NCBI GenBank assembly: GCA_000509225.1
Contig: BAOK01000001.1
Coordinates: 1,950,245 to 2,014,244, forward strand
DNA: 64,000 nt
Source of the DNA: Parvibaculaceae bacterium Mf 1.05b.01
GTDB taxonomy: Bacteria > Pseudomonadota > Alphaproteobacteria > Parvibaculales > Parvibaculaceae
Direction of reading: 5' to 3'
A model generated the notes under the pieces. It did no database searches and was not told the origin of the DNA. It worked only from the letters and a program-made list of their open reading frames with translations. The position numbers and the translations under genes were made by a program. Shown one piece after another: positions 18,177-26,846 of this stretch (position 1 is the stretch's first letter; the number at the start of each line of letters is the position of its first letter).

Positions 18177-19070
18177 TCACGCGCTGCGGTTTATAACGAA
18201 GCTTGTTGCGCTGCGCAAAGAATCTGCTTTTTCATCAAACAAATCAAGGTGTTGAATGGCCTGATCTGCGAGCATTCCGGCCTGTTCGCGCGCCCTTTCA
18301 GGTCCCAGAATTGTGGCAAAAGTGGCCTTACCCTTGGCGCGGTCTTTCCCAGCTGTTTTGCCAAGGGTCGCACTGTCGCCTTCCTCATCCAGCAAATCGT
18401 CGATGATCTGGTAGGCAAGCCCCAAATCATGGGCATAGGCATGCAGCGCATGATGCGCATCTTTGGACGCTTTGCCCAAAATCGCGCCAGATTCGCAGGC
18501 AAAGGCGATCAGAGCGCCCGTTTTAAGCTGCTGCAGGCGTGTGAGAGCTCCAATATCCAAAATTGTCCCTTCACTCGCCATGTCGATCATCTGGCCACCG
18601 ACCATGCCGTGGGTCCCGACAGCCTTTGCCAATCCCAGAACCAGGTCGCAGCGCACGCGATAATCGTCATGGGTGTCGGCATCTCCCAATATCTCAAATG
18701 CGAAGGTCAGGAGCGCATCGCCTGCCAAAACTGCCGTCGCCTCGTCGAAGGCCTTGTGGGTCGACGGCCGGCCCCGCCTCAGATCATCATCATCCATACA
18801 AGGAAGGTCATCATGAACGAGCGAATAGGTGTGAACGCATTCGATCGCCGCTGCGGTGCGGAGCGCCCGGTCTTCACTCACGGTAAAGAGTTTGGCCGCT
18901 TCGCACGCCAGGTAGGGACGGAAGCGTTTGCCGCCGCCAAGCGTCGCGTAGCGCATGGCTTCAGCCACACGGCCCTCAGGGCCCTCAGGCATGGGGAGCA
19001 GACGGTCCAGGAGCAGCTCAACATCAGCTGCTGTGTCTTCCATTGCTTGGGAAAGGCTCGGATCGGCCAT
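18177..19070 (-). CDS. ispA: farnesyl diphosphate synthase (short-chain polyprenyl synthetase)
   Basis: A 297-residue trans-isoprenyl diphosphate synthase that condenses IPP with DMAPP and geranyl diphosphate. The first Asp-rich motif is DDLPCMDDDDLRRG (about 85-98) and the second is DDLLDEEGD; the upstream GGKRFRP and later LQQLKTGALI segments also match. A small residue before the first motif and the IspA-typical two-residue spacer in it favour farnesyl over longer products. The gene lies between xseB (3 nt gap) and dxs (about 150 nt downstream), the usual alphaproteobacterial layout. Confidence 0.93.
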   Translation of the reverse strand: MADPSLSQAMEDTAADVELLLDRLLPMPEGPEGRVAEAMRYATLGGGKRFRPYLACEAAKLFTVSEDRALRTAAAIECVHTYSLVHDDLPCMDDDDLRRGRPSTHKAFDEATAVLAGDALLTFAFEILGDADTHDDYRVRCDLVLGLAKAVGTHGMVGGQMIDMASEGTILDIGALTRLQQLKTGALIAFACESGAILGKASKDAHHALHAYAHDLGLAYQIIDDLLDEEGDSATLGKTAGKDRAKGKATFATILGPERAREQAGMLADQAIQHLDLFDEKADSLRSATSFVINRSA

Positions 19071-19073
19071 GGG

Positions 19074-19331
19074 TTACTCGATATTTGCAGGCGCAGCGCC
19101 CACATCACCATTTGCCGACAGGGTGATCTTTTCAACCTTAGCCTGCGCAGACTGCAGGCGGGCTTCGCAATGCGCTTTCAACAGGTTGCCGCGCTCATAA
19201 AGCTCAATGGATTTTTCCAGTTCAGCTTCACCAGACTCCAGTTGGCGCACAATTTCTTCCAACTCGGCGAGCGCCGCCTCGAAACTCATTTTCGCGATAT
19301 CGGCTGGTGCCGCTGATTTACTGGCCGCCAT
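19074..19331 (-). CDS. xseB: exodeoxyribonuclease VII small subunit
   Basis: An 85-residue subunit of ExoVII, the single-strand-specific exonuclease; XseB binds several copies per XseA. The recognisable core is FEAALAELEEIVRQLESGEAELEKSIELYERG, a helical hairpin, followed by a basic stretch with the family's Cys-E-A-R-L segment. The larger XseA subunit is not in this window. It lies 3 nt upstream of ispA, so xseB, ispA and possibly dxs-tlyA share a transcript. Length is as usual. Confidence 0.93.
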   Translation of the reverse strand: MAASKSAAPADIAKMSFEAALAELEEIVRQLESGEAELEKSIELYERGNLLKAHCEARLQSAQAKVEKITLSANGDVGAAPANIE

Positions 19332-19364
19332 GGCGTCCTCCGATTGATCTTCCGGGCTTCGAGA

Positions 19365-20297
19365 CTAAACGTCTGTGCCCATTAGGGTGGCCACATGAGC
19401 GCTTGTGCTTCGAGCAAGTGCGCCTAAGTCATAGCCTCCCTCAAGGGTCGAAACAATGCGACCATCACACGCATTTTGGGCCACGCCCATCAACTCCTTG
19501 GTTACCCAGACATAATCTGGCTCCGTGAGATTGAGACCGGCCAAGGGATCCTCTGTATGGCCGTCAAATCCCGCCGAAATAAACAGAAAATCAGGGTCAA
19601 AAGCCCGCAAAGCCGGGAGAATCACTTTCTCATAGGCTGCTCGGAACTCTGTGCCGTCCGCGCCCTGTCGCAAGGGCACGTTGACGATATTGCCGACACC
19701 GGTTTCACTGGCGTCACCCGTGCCGGGATAGAGCGGTGATTGGTGGGTGGAGGCGTAGAACAGGTTTTCATCTGCCTCAAACATGGCCTGCGTGCCATTG
19801 CCATGATGGACGTCGAAATCAATGACCGCTGCTTTTGTCAGCCCGTATTTTTCCCGCGCATAAAGAGCGCCGACGGCAACATTGTTGAATAAACAGAACC
19901 CCATGGGCGTTTGTGGTTCTGCATGGTGGCCGGGCGGACGCACGGCACAAAACGCCTTCTGCGCCTGACCCGATGCAACCGCGGCTACAGCCCTGCAGAC
20001 TGCACCGGTAGCTCTCAGCGCTGCTTCACCGGAGCCCGGCGACACGACGGTGTCTGGATCAATATGTTCAATGCCCTTTGTCGGCATGCGCGCCAACAGG
20101 CCTTCGACATGGGCGCGCGGATGCACGCGCACTATGTCTTCAACAGTTGCTCTTGGCGCCTCTTCTCTCTGGAGCACCTCAAACTGGGGGGCACTCAGTG
20201 CGTCCAGCACGGCGCGTAGCCGGGCCGGGCTTTCCGGGTGCCCCACAGATGTCTGATGATCCAGGCACGCGTCATGGCTGAGCAGGAGTGTCGTCAT
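19365..20297 (-). CDS. histone-deacetylase-superfamily amidohydrolase
   Basis: A 310-residue class II HDAC/acetylpolyamine amidohydrolase-like zinc enzyme. Motifs are visible in order: HPESPARLRA, the catalytic His pair in VRPPGHHAEP (about 119-128), GFCLFNNVAVGA, the zinc ligands in DFDVHHGNGTQ (about 155-165) and a later FISAGFDGH aspartate, then EGGYDLGAL. It would remove acetyl groups from small amides or proteins; acetoin utilisation and polyamine roles are both described in the family. It lies in the xseB-ispA-dxs cluster, a common alphaproteobacterial arrangement of unknown meaning. Confidence 0.88.
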   Translation of the reverse strand: MTTLLLSHDACLDHQTSVGHPESPARLRAVLDALSAPQFEVLQREEAPRATVEDIVRVHPRAHVEGLLARMPTKGIEHIDPDTVVSPGSGEAALRATGAVCRAVAAVASGQAQKAFCAVRPPGHHAEPQTPMGFCLFNNVAVGALYAREKYGLTKAAVIDFDVHHGNGTQAMFEADENLFYASTHQSPLYPGTGDASETGVGNIVNVPLRQGADGTEFRAAYEKVILPALRAFDPDFLFISAGFDGHTEDPLAGLNLTEPDYVWVTKELMGVAQNACDGRIVSTLEGGYDLGALARSTSAHVATLMGTDV

Positions 20298-20327
20298 GCC
20301 ATAGTGTCGCGTGACATGAAGGTCGGT

Positions 20328-21389
20328 TCAAGCGCCGCTTCGCACGTACCAATCCACACCTTTGTCATCCCGGCTCACGGTTGCGTCTCCGCGCGCCACC
20401 AGACAGGACAGGTGCGCCAGGCTTTCACCTGTCGCCATGAAAAACACATCAGGCCCAATCTTGCGTTTGAAGAGAGCGGGAAACACGTCAATGGCGCGCT
20501 TTGGTTCCGCCAGCATCTCCAGAAGTTTCGCAAGCCCGTCCTCATGGCCCTCCACCAGCGCGTCGAGACGCTTATGAAGCCCGTAGAAGGGTTCATTATG
20601 GGCGGGCAACACCAAGGCATCTTCAGGCAGTGCCGCCTTCAGCTTTTTGCAGCTGTCGATCCATTCCTGCAGTGGATCCGCGTGGGCCTCTGTTGGGTGC
20701 AAGCTTACATTAGACGAAATGCGCGGCAGCACCTGATCGCCTGAGATCAGAATGTTGAGCTCGTCGCAGAAGAGACAAACATGTTCAGGGGCGTGGCCGG
20801 AGCCCACAATCACGCGCCAATCGCGCCCGCCCATTGTGAGCTTGTCGCCCTCTTTCAGGCGTTTGAAGACGTCGGGCATGCGCGATACCCGCTCGCCAAA
20901 TCCGCCGAAGCGTTTGGCATAGCCCTCAACGCCTTTTTGAGAGAAACCAGCGGCGCGATAAAAGTCCAACGCGTCTTGGGGGGCTTCTTTGCCCGTGTCT
21001 GCCACCAGCGTGCGACACATGAGGTAGTCCGTGCGAGACATTTCGAGAGTGACGTCGAACTTGCGTGTGATCCAACCGGCAAGACCCACATGATCTGGAT
21101 GCAGGTGTGTAACGATGACCCGTTTGACGGGTTTGCCACCAAGCTTCTTGGTAAAAATCTCACGCCAGGAGGCTTTGGTGACGTCATCATTGACGCCCGT
21201 ATCAACGACGACCCAGCCGTCTTTGTCGTCAATGAGCCATAGGTTGATGTGATCAAGCGCAAAGGGGAGCGTCATCCGCACCCAGTAGATGCCGGGCGCG
21301 ACTTCGCGAATTTCCCCTGCTTCGGGAATACCATCGATCGGGTAGCTGAGACCCTTCTCATCAACGTCGGCTAAAGACACATCACTCAT
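20328..21389 (-). CDS. MBL-fold metallo-hydrolase
   Basis: A 353-residue metallo-beta-lactamase-fold hydrolase. The metal-binding THLHPDHVGLAGW motif (about 92-104) supplies the usual HxHxDH set, followed by the GSGHAPEHVCLF His and an LISGDQ Asp. A 90-residue C-terminal helical extension ends in a winged-helix-like segment, similar to the family that includes LACTB2. The fold hydrolyses thioesters, phosphodiesters or lactones; here no substrate is indicated. It is transcribed with the large acyl-CoA dehydrogenase upstream and the deacetylase-like gene downstream, so an acyl-CoA role is conceivable. Confidence 0.85.
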   Translation of the reverse strand: MSDVSLADVDEKGLSYPIDGIPEAGEIREVAPGIYWVRMTLPFALDHINLWLIDDKDGWVVVDTGVNDDVTKASWREIFTKKLGGKPVKRVIVTHLHPDHVGLAGWITRKFDVTLEMSRTDYLMCRTLVADTGKEAPQDALDFYRAAGFSQKGVEGYAKRFGGFGERVSRMPDVFKRLKEGDKLTMGGRDWRVIVGSGHAPEHVCLFCDELNILISGDQVLPRISSNVSLHPTEAHADPLQEWIDSCKKLKAALPEDALVLPAHNEPFYGLHKRLDALVEGHEDGLAKLLEMLAEPKRAIDVFPALFKRKIGPDVFFMATGESLAHLSCLVARGDATVSRDDKGVDWYVRSGA

Positions 21390-21466
21390 AGGAATTTGTT
21401 CCCAAAATTACTGTTGGGCGGAGTGTGCCGAGTGTCAGAGCAGAGGTCAAACGGTGGAACGCCGGC

Positions 21467-23257
21467 TCAAGCGCCCAATTGTTGCTCATCCAGCGTGAAA
21501 AGCGAGGCCGCCCCTGCTGTCGCTGAGGTCACAAGTCCTGCGCAGGTAGGCAGCGTATTTTCTGCAAAGAAGCGTGCGGTCGCCTTTTTTGCAGCCAGAT
21601 ACGAATCGTCGGGGCTCTCGACCGCGGCGAGCGCCGCCTTTGTCAGATAGAGCCCCCCGGCGACATTGCCGAACAGTTTCGCGTAAGGCGTCGCACCCGC
21701 CAGGCAATCCTGCACGTTGCTTTTGCCGGTCTCCAGCATCCAATCTGTTGCTTCTTCCAGGGCATCCAATGCATCTGCCAGAGCATGCCCTGCAATGTTC
21801 AAATCAGCATCATTATGCGCGGCAGCCCTTTCTGCCGTCTCCCGGATTTCTCCGAGATAGGTTCTGACAACCTCCCCATCGCCTAGCGGCAGCTTGCGGG
21901 AGACAAGGTCAATCGCCTGAATGCCGTTTGTGCCCTCATAGATGGGCGCGATGCGGGCATCACGATAGTGTTGAGCCGCACCTGTCTCTTCGACAAAGCC
22001 CATTCCGCCATGGATCTGCAGACCGATGGAGGCGACTTCCACGCCAATATCCGTGCTCCAGGCTTTGGCGATGGGCGTGAGTAGATCAGCGCGGGCCTGC
22101 CCTGCTGCTTTCGCCGCGTCATCTGTGCCCGCATGGGCGGTGTCGATTGCAACGGCATTAGCATAACAGATGGCGCGCGATGCTTCGGTGAGTGATTTCA
22201 TGGTCATCAGCATACGGCGGACATCCGGGTGGCCGATGATGGCACCCATTTCGCCTGCAGGAATCTCCATGCCGTCAGGCCGACCTTGCTTGCGGTCCAA
22301 TGCATAACCCAATGCCTGCTGATAGGCCCGCTCTGCAACGGCAACGCCCTGGATGCCAACGAACAGACGGGCATTGTTCATCATGGTGAACATGCAGGCG
22401 AGGCCCTTATTCTCCTGACCAACCAGATAGCCGACAGCACCGCCCTCTTCTCCGAACGACATGACGCAGGTGGGGCTTCCATGAATGCCAAGCTTTTCTT
22501 CCAGCCCAATGCATTTGGCATCATTGCGCGCGCCAAGTGATCCATCTTCATTGACGAGAACCTTTGGAACCAAGAAAAGCGATATACCGCGGGTCCCCGC
22601 TGGCGCGTCGGGCAAGCGGGCCAGGACCAGGTGAATGATATTGTCGGTAAAGTCGTGATCACCATAAGTGATAAAAACCTTGGTCCCTGTGATCAGATAA
22701 GTGCCGTCGCCCTGTGGTTCTGCCTTTGCTTTCAAAGCATTCAGATCTGACCCTGCTTGTGGCTCCGTCAGGTTCATCGTGCCTGTCCACTCACCAGAAA
22801 CCAGTTTCGGCAAATAAGTTGCCTTTTGCTCATCTGTGCCGTGGGCCGTCAGCGCCTCAACAATGCCTTGTGAGAGAAGGGGACACAGACCAAAACCCAT
22901 GCTGCCTGCGTTCCACATTTCCTGCAGGGCTGCTGCGAGCACAACCGGGAGGCCCTGCCCACCATAGTCCGGGCTTCCTAGAATGGAGCCCCAGCCTGCC
23001 TCAACCCACTGCTTGTAGGCATCTGCATACCCTGGTGAGGTCACGACGCCATCCTCGGTCAGCACAGGATGCGTCTGATCACCTGCGCTGTTGATCGGGG
23101 CGATCACATCAGCTGCGAGCTTGGAGGCTTCTTCGAGCACCGCGTCGATCAGATCATCGCTCAGGTCGGGAAAGGCCCCTGATGCCTGCAACTCATCCAG
23201 CCCTGCCAGGGATTTGAGGGTAAATGCCATGTCCTGGACGGGGGGGCGGTAAGTCAT
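21467..23257 (-). CDS. large acyl-CoA dehydrogenase (DmdC-like, 596 residues)
   Basis: An acyl-CoA dehydrogenase about 200 residues longer than the usual enzyme, the extra length being a C-terminal helical domain. It has the family's NLTEPQAGSDLNALK (about 163) and GTKVFITYGDHDF segments, the YEGTNGIQAIDL end of the catalytic core, and an N-terminal pre-domain of about 70 residues. This architecture is that of DmdC, the 3-methylmercaptopropionyl-CoA dehydrogenase of DMSP demethylation, and of several fatty-acyl-CoA dehydrogenases. Without phylogeny the substrate is open. The gene starts a minus-strand operon with the MBL hydrolase. Confidence 0.85.
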   Translation of the reverse strand: MTYRPPVQDMAFTLKSLAGLDELQASGAFPDLSDDLIDAVLEEASKLAADVIAPINSAGDQTHPVLTEDGVVTSPGYADAYKQWVEAGWGSILGSPDYGGQGLPVVLAAALQEMWNAGSMGFGLCPLLSQGIVEALTAHGTDEQKATYLPKLVSGEWTGTMNLTEPQAGSDLNALKAKAEPQGDGTYLITGTKVFITYGDHDFTDNIIHLVLARLPDAPAGTRGISLFLVPKVLVNEDGSLGARNDAKCIGLEEKLGIHGSPTCVMSFGEEGGAVGYLVGQENKGLACMFTMMNNARLFVGIQGVAVAERAYQQALGYALDRKQGRPDGMEIPAGEMGAIIGHPDVRRMLMTMKSLTEASRAICYANAVAIDTAHAGTDDAAKAAGQARADLLTPIAKAWSTDIGVEVASIGLQIHGGMGFVEETGAAQHYRDARIAPIYEGTNGIQAIDLVSRKLPLGDGEVVRTYLGEIRETAERAAAHNDADLNIAGHALADALDALEEATDWMLETGKSNVQDCLAGATPYAKLFGNVAGGLYLTKAALAAVESPDDSYLAAKKATARFFAENTLPTCAGLVTSATAGAASLFTLDEQQLGA

Positions 23258-23424
23258 CTGTCTCTCCGGTAACTAAGCTTAGGTGGCGGCTCAAGGGAAT
23301 TGCCACCTTTTACTGTATTCTTTCGTGAAGGCGAACTGCCTGAACCAGAAAATGGTGTAAAAGACCTGACAGTCCAGCTTTACGCCCGCTTACTGACAAT
23401 TTGCTCAATAATTCATGACCAAAA

Positions 23425-24405
23425 GTGTTTCCTCTGCCCGTGCCCACTGAACTTTTGACCCCTGAAGCTGAAAACCTGGACCGAGCAGCGACCGCTTTGC
23501 GCGCTGGCGCGCTTGTCGCGTTTCCGACAGAAACTGTCTATGGGCTGGGCGCAGATGCAACAAATGATGAGGCGGTGGCAGCGATTTTTGCCACAAAAAA
23601 ACGCCCGACCTTTAATCCGCTGATTGTTCATGTCAAAGACCTCGCAGAAGCGGAGACCTATGCGGAGATTGGCGGCGTGGGACAGGTGCTCGCCGAGCAT
23701 TTCTGGCCCGGCGGGCTGACACTGGTTGTGCCACGCTCGGCAGACTGCCCATTGTCTCATTTGGTCAGCGCCGGTCTCGATACGGTGGCGCTGAGGGTTC
23801 CAGCACATGATGTTGCCCGCCGCCTGCTCGCGGTCACTCAGCGCCCTTTGGCGGCACCCTCTGCCAATCCGTCCGGACGCTTGAGCCCAACCGAAGCGAT
23901 CCATGTGATGGAGGGACTGGGGGGTGAAGATGCACTCTCCTTTGTCCTTGATGGAGGCCCGTGCAGCCTGGGTCTTGAGTCAACGGTGGTTGGTCTCCCG
24001 ACAGATGGTCCGCCGACGCTGCTTCGGCCCGGTGCCATTCCCCGGAGCGAGATTGAAGCGGTTCTGGGCAGACCCTTGGCAGATCCTGAAGCCCCCGGCG
24101 GGGAAGAGGGACGCTCGTCACCTGGCATGTTGGCCAGCCACTATGCGCCCAACGCGTCACTGCGGCTTAACGCAACTGAATGCTACGAGGATGAAGTCTT
24201 GCTCGGATTTGGGGGTGTGGAGTGCGCGCTCAATCTCAGCCCCACTGGCGACGTACGCGAAGCTGCCGCCAATCTCTTTTCCATGTTGCGGAAGCTCGAC
24301 GCAGACGCGGGCGGCAAGAGCCTCGCGGTGAGCCCTATCCCCATGGGCGGTCTTGGCGAAGCGATCAATGATCGGCTCGCACGGGCTGCAGCACCCAGAG
24401 ACTAA
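23425..24405 (+). CDS. L-threonylcarbamoyladenylate synthase (Sua5/TsaC type)
   Basis: A 326-residue enzyme that makes threonylcarbamoyl-AMP from threonine, bicarbonate and ATP, the first step of t6A tRNA modification. The YrdC fold is clear: GALVAFPTETVYGLGADAT (about 26-44), the K-R-P-x-F-N-P-L-I-V-H-V segment, and a C-terminal Sua5 extension with SSPGMLASHYAPN that closes the active site, absent from short TsaC. I take GTG 23425 because no ATG in frame lies near; GTG 23440 is an alternative. It convergently overlaps the VOC gene by 4 nt. Confidence 0.9.
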   Translation: MFPLPVPTELLTPEAENLDRAATALRAGALVAFPTETVYGLGADATNDEAVAAIFATKKRPTFNPLIVHVKDLAEAETYAEIGGVGQVLAEHFWPGGLTLVVPRSADCPLSHLVSAGLDTVALRVPAHDVARRLLAVTQRPLAAPSANPSGRLSPTEAIHVMEGLGGEDALSFVLDGGPCSLGLESTVVGLPTDGPPTLLRPGAIPRSEIEAVLGRPLADPEAPGGEEGRSSPGMLASHYAPNASLRLNATECYEDEVLLGFGGVECALNLSPTGDVREAAANLFSMLRKLDADAGGKSLAVSPIPMGGLGEAINDRLARAAAPRD

Positions 24406-25268
24406 AACTCCGGGTCCTGCCCAATCAGCAAGGTTGGGATGCCATGGGTTTCGGGCTTCACGGTTGCTACAAGTGTTCCCTTCTTCCGCCCGGTACGCAC
24501 TTCTGAAACGGCCACTCCCGTTTTGGTGAGGCGCTGCTGCATCAGGGCCAAGTCCGGTGCGCGATAGGCGATGCCCCAAAGACTATCCTTCTCGGGCACT
24601 TCATCCTTTGCCGTGGGTGTTACGACTTCGAGTGTTACATTGCCTACGCGGAAAAAGAGTTGCCGCACACCCCATTTCTCAATCGTGTGGTCGAGGGCAA
24701 GACGCAGCCCCAACTGTCCCTCAAAGAAGGCGATGAGCTCATCGGGCCGCGGGGTGTTGACCACAACATGATCCACCGCGTCCACTGCGGACCGACCGTT
24801 CACTCCTTCTGCCGTTGGAGACAAGGGGATGGCCAACCGGTCGTCCTGCTCAATCACAAACATGAAAAGCCCCCCGGCCTCTTCTGGTGCTAGCATCACA
24901 TTGCGCCAGGAGCGTTCATTGCCTGCCGCGTCTTTCGCGCCGCCCGGAATGGGGTCTGTTGGGTTGAGGCCAGCTGCTTTCAGATGACGGACGCAGGCAT
25001 CAGCATTCACGGTGCCAAACACGAGCCCCATCAGACCCTCACCCTCATCGTCCAGCTTTGTGCGGATCATGTCTGCGAATTGGCCGTCGCCGGTCGCGGC
25101 CACAAACTCAAGATAGGTGTTTCGCAGGCGATAGATGAGATTTGAGGAGCCCAGTCCTGGATGCTCCCCTTCCCAGGACGGCTCGCGCCCCAGAATGCTT
25201 GTATAGGTGGATTTGGCGGCAGCAAGGTCCCGCACGGCGATAATAATATGGTCAATCGTGTCAATCAT
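24402..25268 (-). CDS. VOC-family (glyoxalase/dioxygenase fold) protein with two domains
   Basis: A 288-residue protein made of two vicinal-oxygen-chelate modules. The first begins at IDHIIIAVRDLAAAKSTY (residues 4-21) and the second at VDHVVVNTPRPDELIAFFEGQLGL (about 165); each carries the beta-alpha-beta-beta-beta pattern with a metal His and a late Glu (T-Y-L-E-F-V and T-L-E-V-V). VOC proteins are dioxygenases, isomerases or resistance proteins, so the reaction is not known. ATG 25268 is used; upstream codons belong to the divergent promoter region. The start faces a palindromic operator at 25335-25356. Confidence 0.8.
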   Translation of the reverse strand: MIDTIDHIIIAVRDLAAAKSTYTSILGREPSWEGEHPGLGSSNLIYRLRNTYLEFVAATGDGQFADMIRTKLDDEGEGLMGLVFGTVNADACVRHLKAAGLNPTDPIPGGAKDAAGNERSWRNVMLAPEEAGGLFMFVIEQDDRLAIPLSPTAEGVNGRSAVDAVDHVVVNTPRPDELIAFFEGQLGLRLALDHTIEKWGVRQLFFRVGNVTLEVVTPTAKDEVPEKDSLWGIAYRAPDLALMQQRLTKTGVAVSEVRTGRKKGTLVATVKPETHGIPTLLIGQDPEF

Positions 25269-25334
25269 GGGGGAGAGCCTACTTGGCCGCCTGCTCCCGG
25301 CCAAGCTTGCATTTCCGCCACAAAGCTTGCGTCC

Positions 25335-25356
25335 GTTAGACCTAAAACGGTCTAAC
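25335..25356. promoter_or_regulatory. perfect palindromic operator (TetR-like pattern)
   Basis: GTTAGACC (25335-25342) and GGTCTAAC (25349-25356) form a perfect 8-bp inverted repeat around a 6-nt spacer, in the divergent region between the VOC gene and the serine-hydrolase gene. The size and spacing fit a TetR or MarR dimer site. No regulator lies next to it, so the cognate protein is elsewhere. Confidence 0.5.
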
Positions 25357-25370
25357 TGCTTTAAGGTGGC

Positions 25371-25413
25371 GCATTTCCGGACGGTGAACCGTGTCCACTT
25401 CACCTGGAAATGC
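25371..25413 (+). repeat. intergenic double-stem hairpin repeat, copy 1
   Basis: Outer stem GCATTTCC/GGAAATGC (25371-25378, 25406-25413), a 4-nt GGAC on the 5' side and one T on the 3' side, then an inner stem GGTGAA/TTCACC, which differs from the more common GGAAAA/TTTTCC but stays paired. The loop begins CCG and ends CAC. It lies 38 nt upstream of the serine-hydrolase ATG and 14 nt after a palindromic operator. Confidence 0.8.
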
Positions 25414-25450
25414 TTTAAACTGCCGAGAGTCCCATGGAGTATCTACACAC

Positions 25451-26845
25451 ATGTCTTTAGCAGACAATATGACCTCAGCCTTTGATCTAAGTGATCTACC
25501 AGAGCTTATTGACCGCTTCCATGTTCCTGGAGCCTCCATCGCAGTCTGGCACAACGGAGCGCTCTCTGAAGCGGCTGCGGGGGTTGTTAATCTCAATACG
25601 GGCGTTGAGACCACAACGGATACGCTCTTTCAGATCGGGTCCATCACCAAACTCTACACAACCGTGCTGGTGCTGCAGTTGGTTGAAGAGGGCTTGCTCA
25701 CCCTTGATGACCCCATCCGCAAATGGTTGCCGGATTTCAAAGTAGGGGATGCGGAGACAAGCGCGAAAGTTACACTTCGTCATCTCCTCACCCACACAAG
25801 CGGGATTGATGGTGATTATTTTGTCGATGCTGGTCGCGGTGAAGACAGGATCGAGAAATTTGTCGCCCACTTAGCAGAGGTGCCAAATCTCTCGCCCCTG
25901 GGGCACATGTTTGCTTATTGCAATGTGGGCTTTGTGATTGCCGGACGGGTGATCGAGAAGGTCGCCGGCCTTAGCTGGGACAAGGCAATGCGCACCCGCA
26001 TTGTGAAAAACATAGGAACCCCTGCCTTTTCGACGCTGCCTGAGCAAGCCATGCGGCACCGAACGGCAATCGGTCATCTGGGAACACCCGGCAAAGGCCT
26101 GATGGTGTCCCCCATCGCCTATCTCGCTCAATCGAACGCCCCCGCTGGATCGACACCAATGGCACCGGCCAGAGACATTGTGACATTTGGGCGGGCCTTG
26201 CTGGCAGGCGGCATCGCGCCGAACGGCCATCAACTGATTTCTGAAGAGAGCACCACTCTCGTCACCCGCCCGCACTGCGCCTGCCCTCCCGGCGGCTCGC
26301 TCGATGGGATCGGTCTTGGTGCCTTTCTCTGGAACTGGCGCGGCAACATGGCAGATGGGAGCTATGATGTGTTTGGGCATGACGGCTCGACCATCGGTCA
26401 GGCGGCCTTCCTGCGCATTCACCCCAAGAGCGGTACTGTTGTCGTTCTCCTCACAAATGGAGGAGATGGCAAAGGGCTGGCGCAGACACTTCTATCGCGG
26501 GTGTTCACAGCTACAGCTGGTGTTGCACCGCTGACAAAACCCGCACCCGTGGATACGGGCGATCAACTCGGCCCCTATGTGGGTACATATGCCAAGACCA
26601 GCGAGACGGCTCGTGTAGCGCTGAGAGAGGGCACCCTCCATGTGTCGATCCAACCGAGCGCGAATTACGGGGTCATTGGCAGCGGCGGAGAAATAGAACT
26701 GCAATCTGTTGGCGCAGGACGTTTCGTTGGCACCAATCCAGGCATGTCGCAGCCGGTCAATTTCAACTTCCTGGAGCCGGACCGTCGAGGCCAACCACGA
26801 TATCTTTATTCAGGTGCTCGCGCCTTTGCGCGGGTGGACGACTGA
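25451..26845 (+). CDS. serine hydrolase of the beta-lactamase / PBP4* family
   Basis: A 464-residue class C beta-lactamase-fold hydrolase. The catalytic triad motifs are S64-I-T-K67, Y156-C-N158 and a GHDGSTIG block that replaces the KTG box. No signal peptide is visible, so it is likely cytoplasmic and may act on esters or amides rather than peptidoglycan. A 90-residue C-terminal beta-rich domain (after about 365) is typical of the EstB-like or alkaline D-peptidase subgroup. ATG 25451 is used. It stops 1 nt before the FAD oxidase gene, so the pair form an operon. Confidence 0.8.
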   Translation: MSLADNMTSAFDLSDLPELIDRFHVPGASIAVWHNGALSEAAAGVVNLNTGVETTTDTLFQIGSITKLYTTVLVLQLVEEGLLTLDDPIRKWLPDFKVGDAETSAKVTLRHLLTHTSGIDGDYFVDAGRGEDRIEKFVAHLAEVPNLSPLGHMFAYCNVGFVIAGRVIEKVAGLSWDKAMRTRIVKNIGTPAFSTLPEQAMRHRTAIGHLGTPGKGLMVSPIAYLAQSNAPAGSTPMAPARDIVTFGRALLAGGIAPNGHQLISEESTTLVTRPHCACPPGGSLDGIGLGAFLWNWRGNMADGSYDVFGHDGSTIGQAAFLRIHPKSGTVVVLLTNGGDGKGLAQTLLSRVFTATAGVAPLTKPAPVDTGDQLGPYVGTYAKTSETARVALREGTLHVSIQPSANYGVIGSGGEIELQSVGAGRFVGTNPGMSQPVNFNFLEPDRRGQPRYLYSGARAFARVDD

Positions 26846-26846
26846 T

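Noticed and set aside
18051-19316. 421-codon open frame on + strand across ispA and xseB
   Set aside because: It lies antisense to two clear genes, has no family features and many rare-looking Cys/His/Arg runs typical of a shadow frame.
23415-23450. ATG at 23415 as start for the Sua5-type gene
   Set aside because: It is in another frame and reaches a stop after 11 codons.
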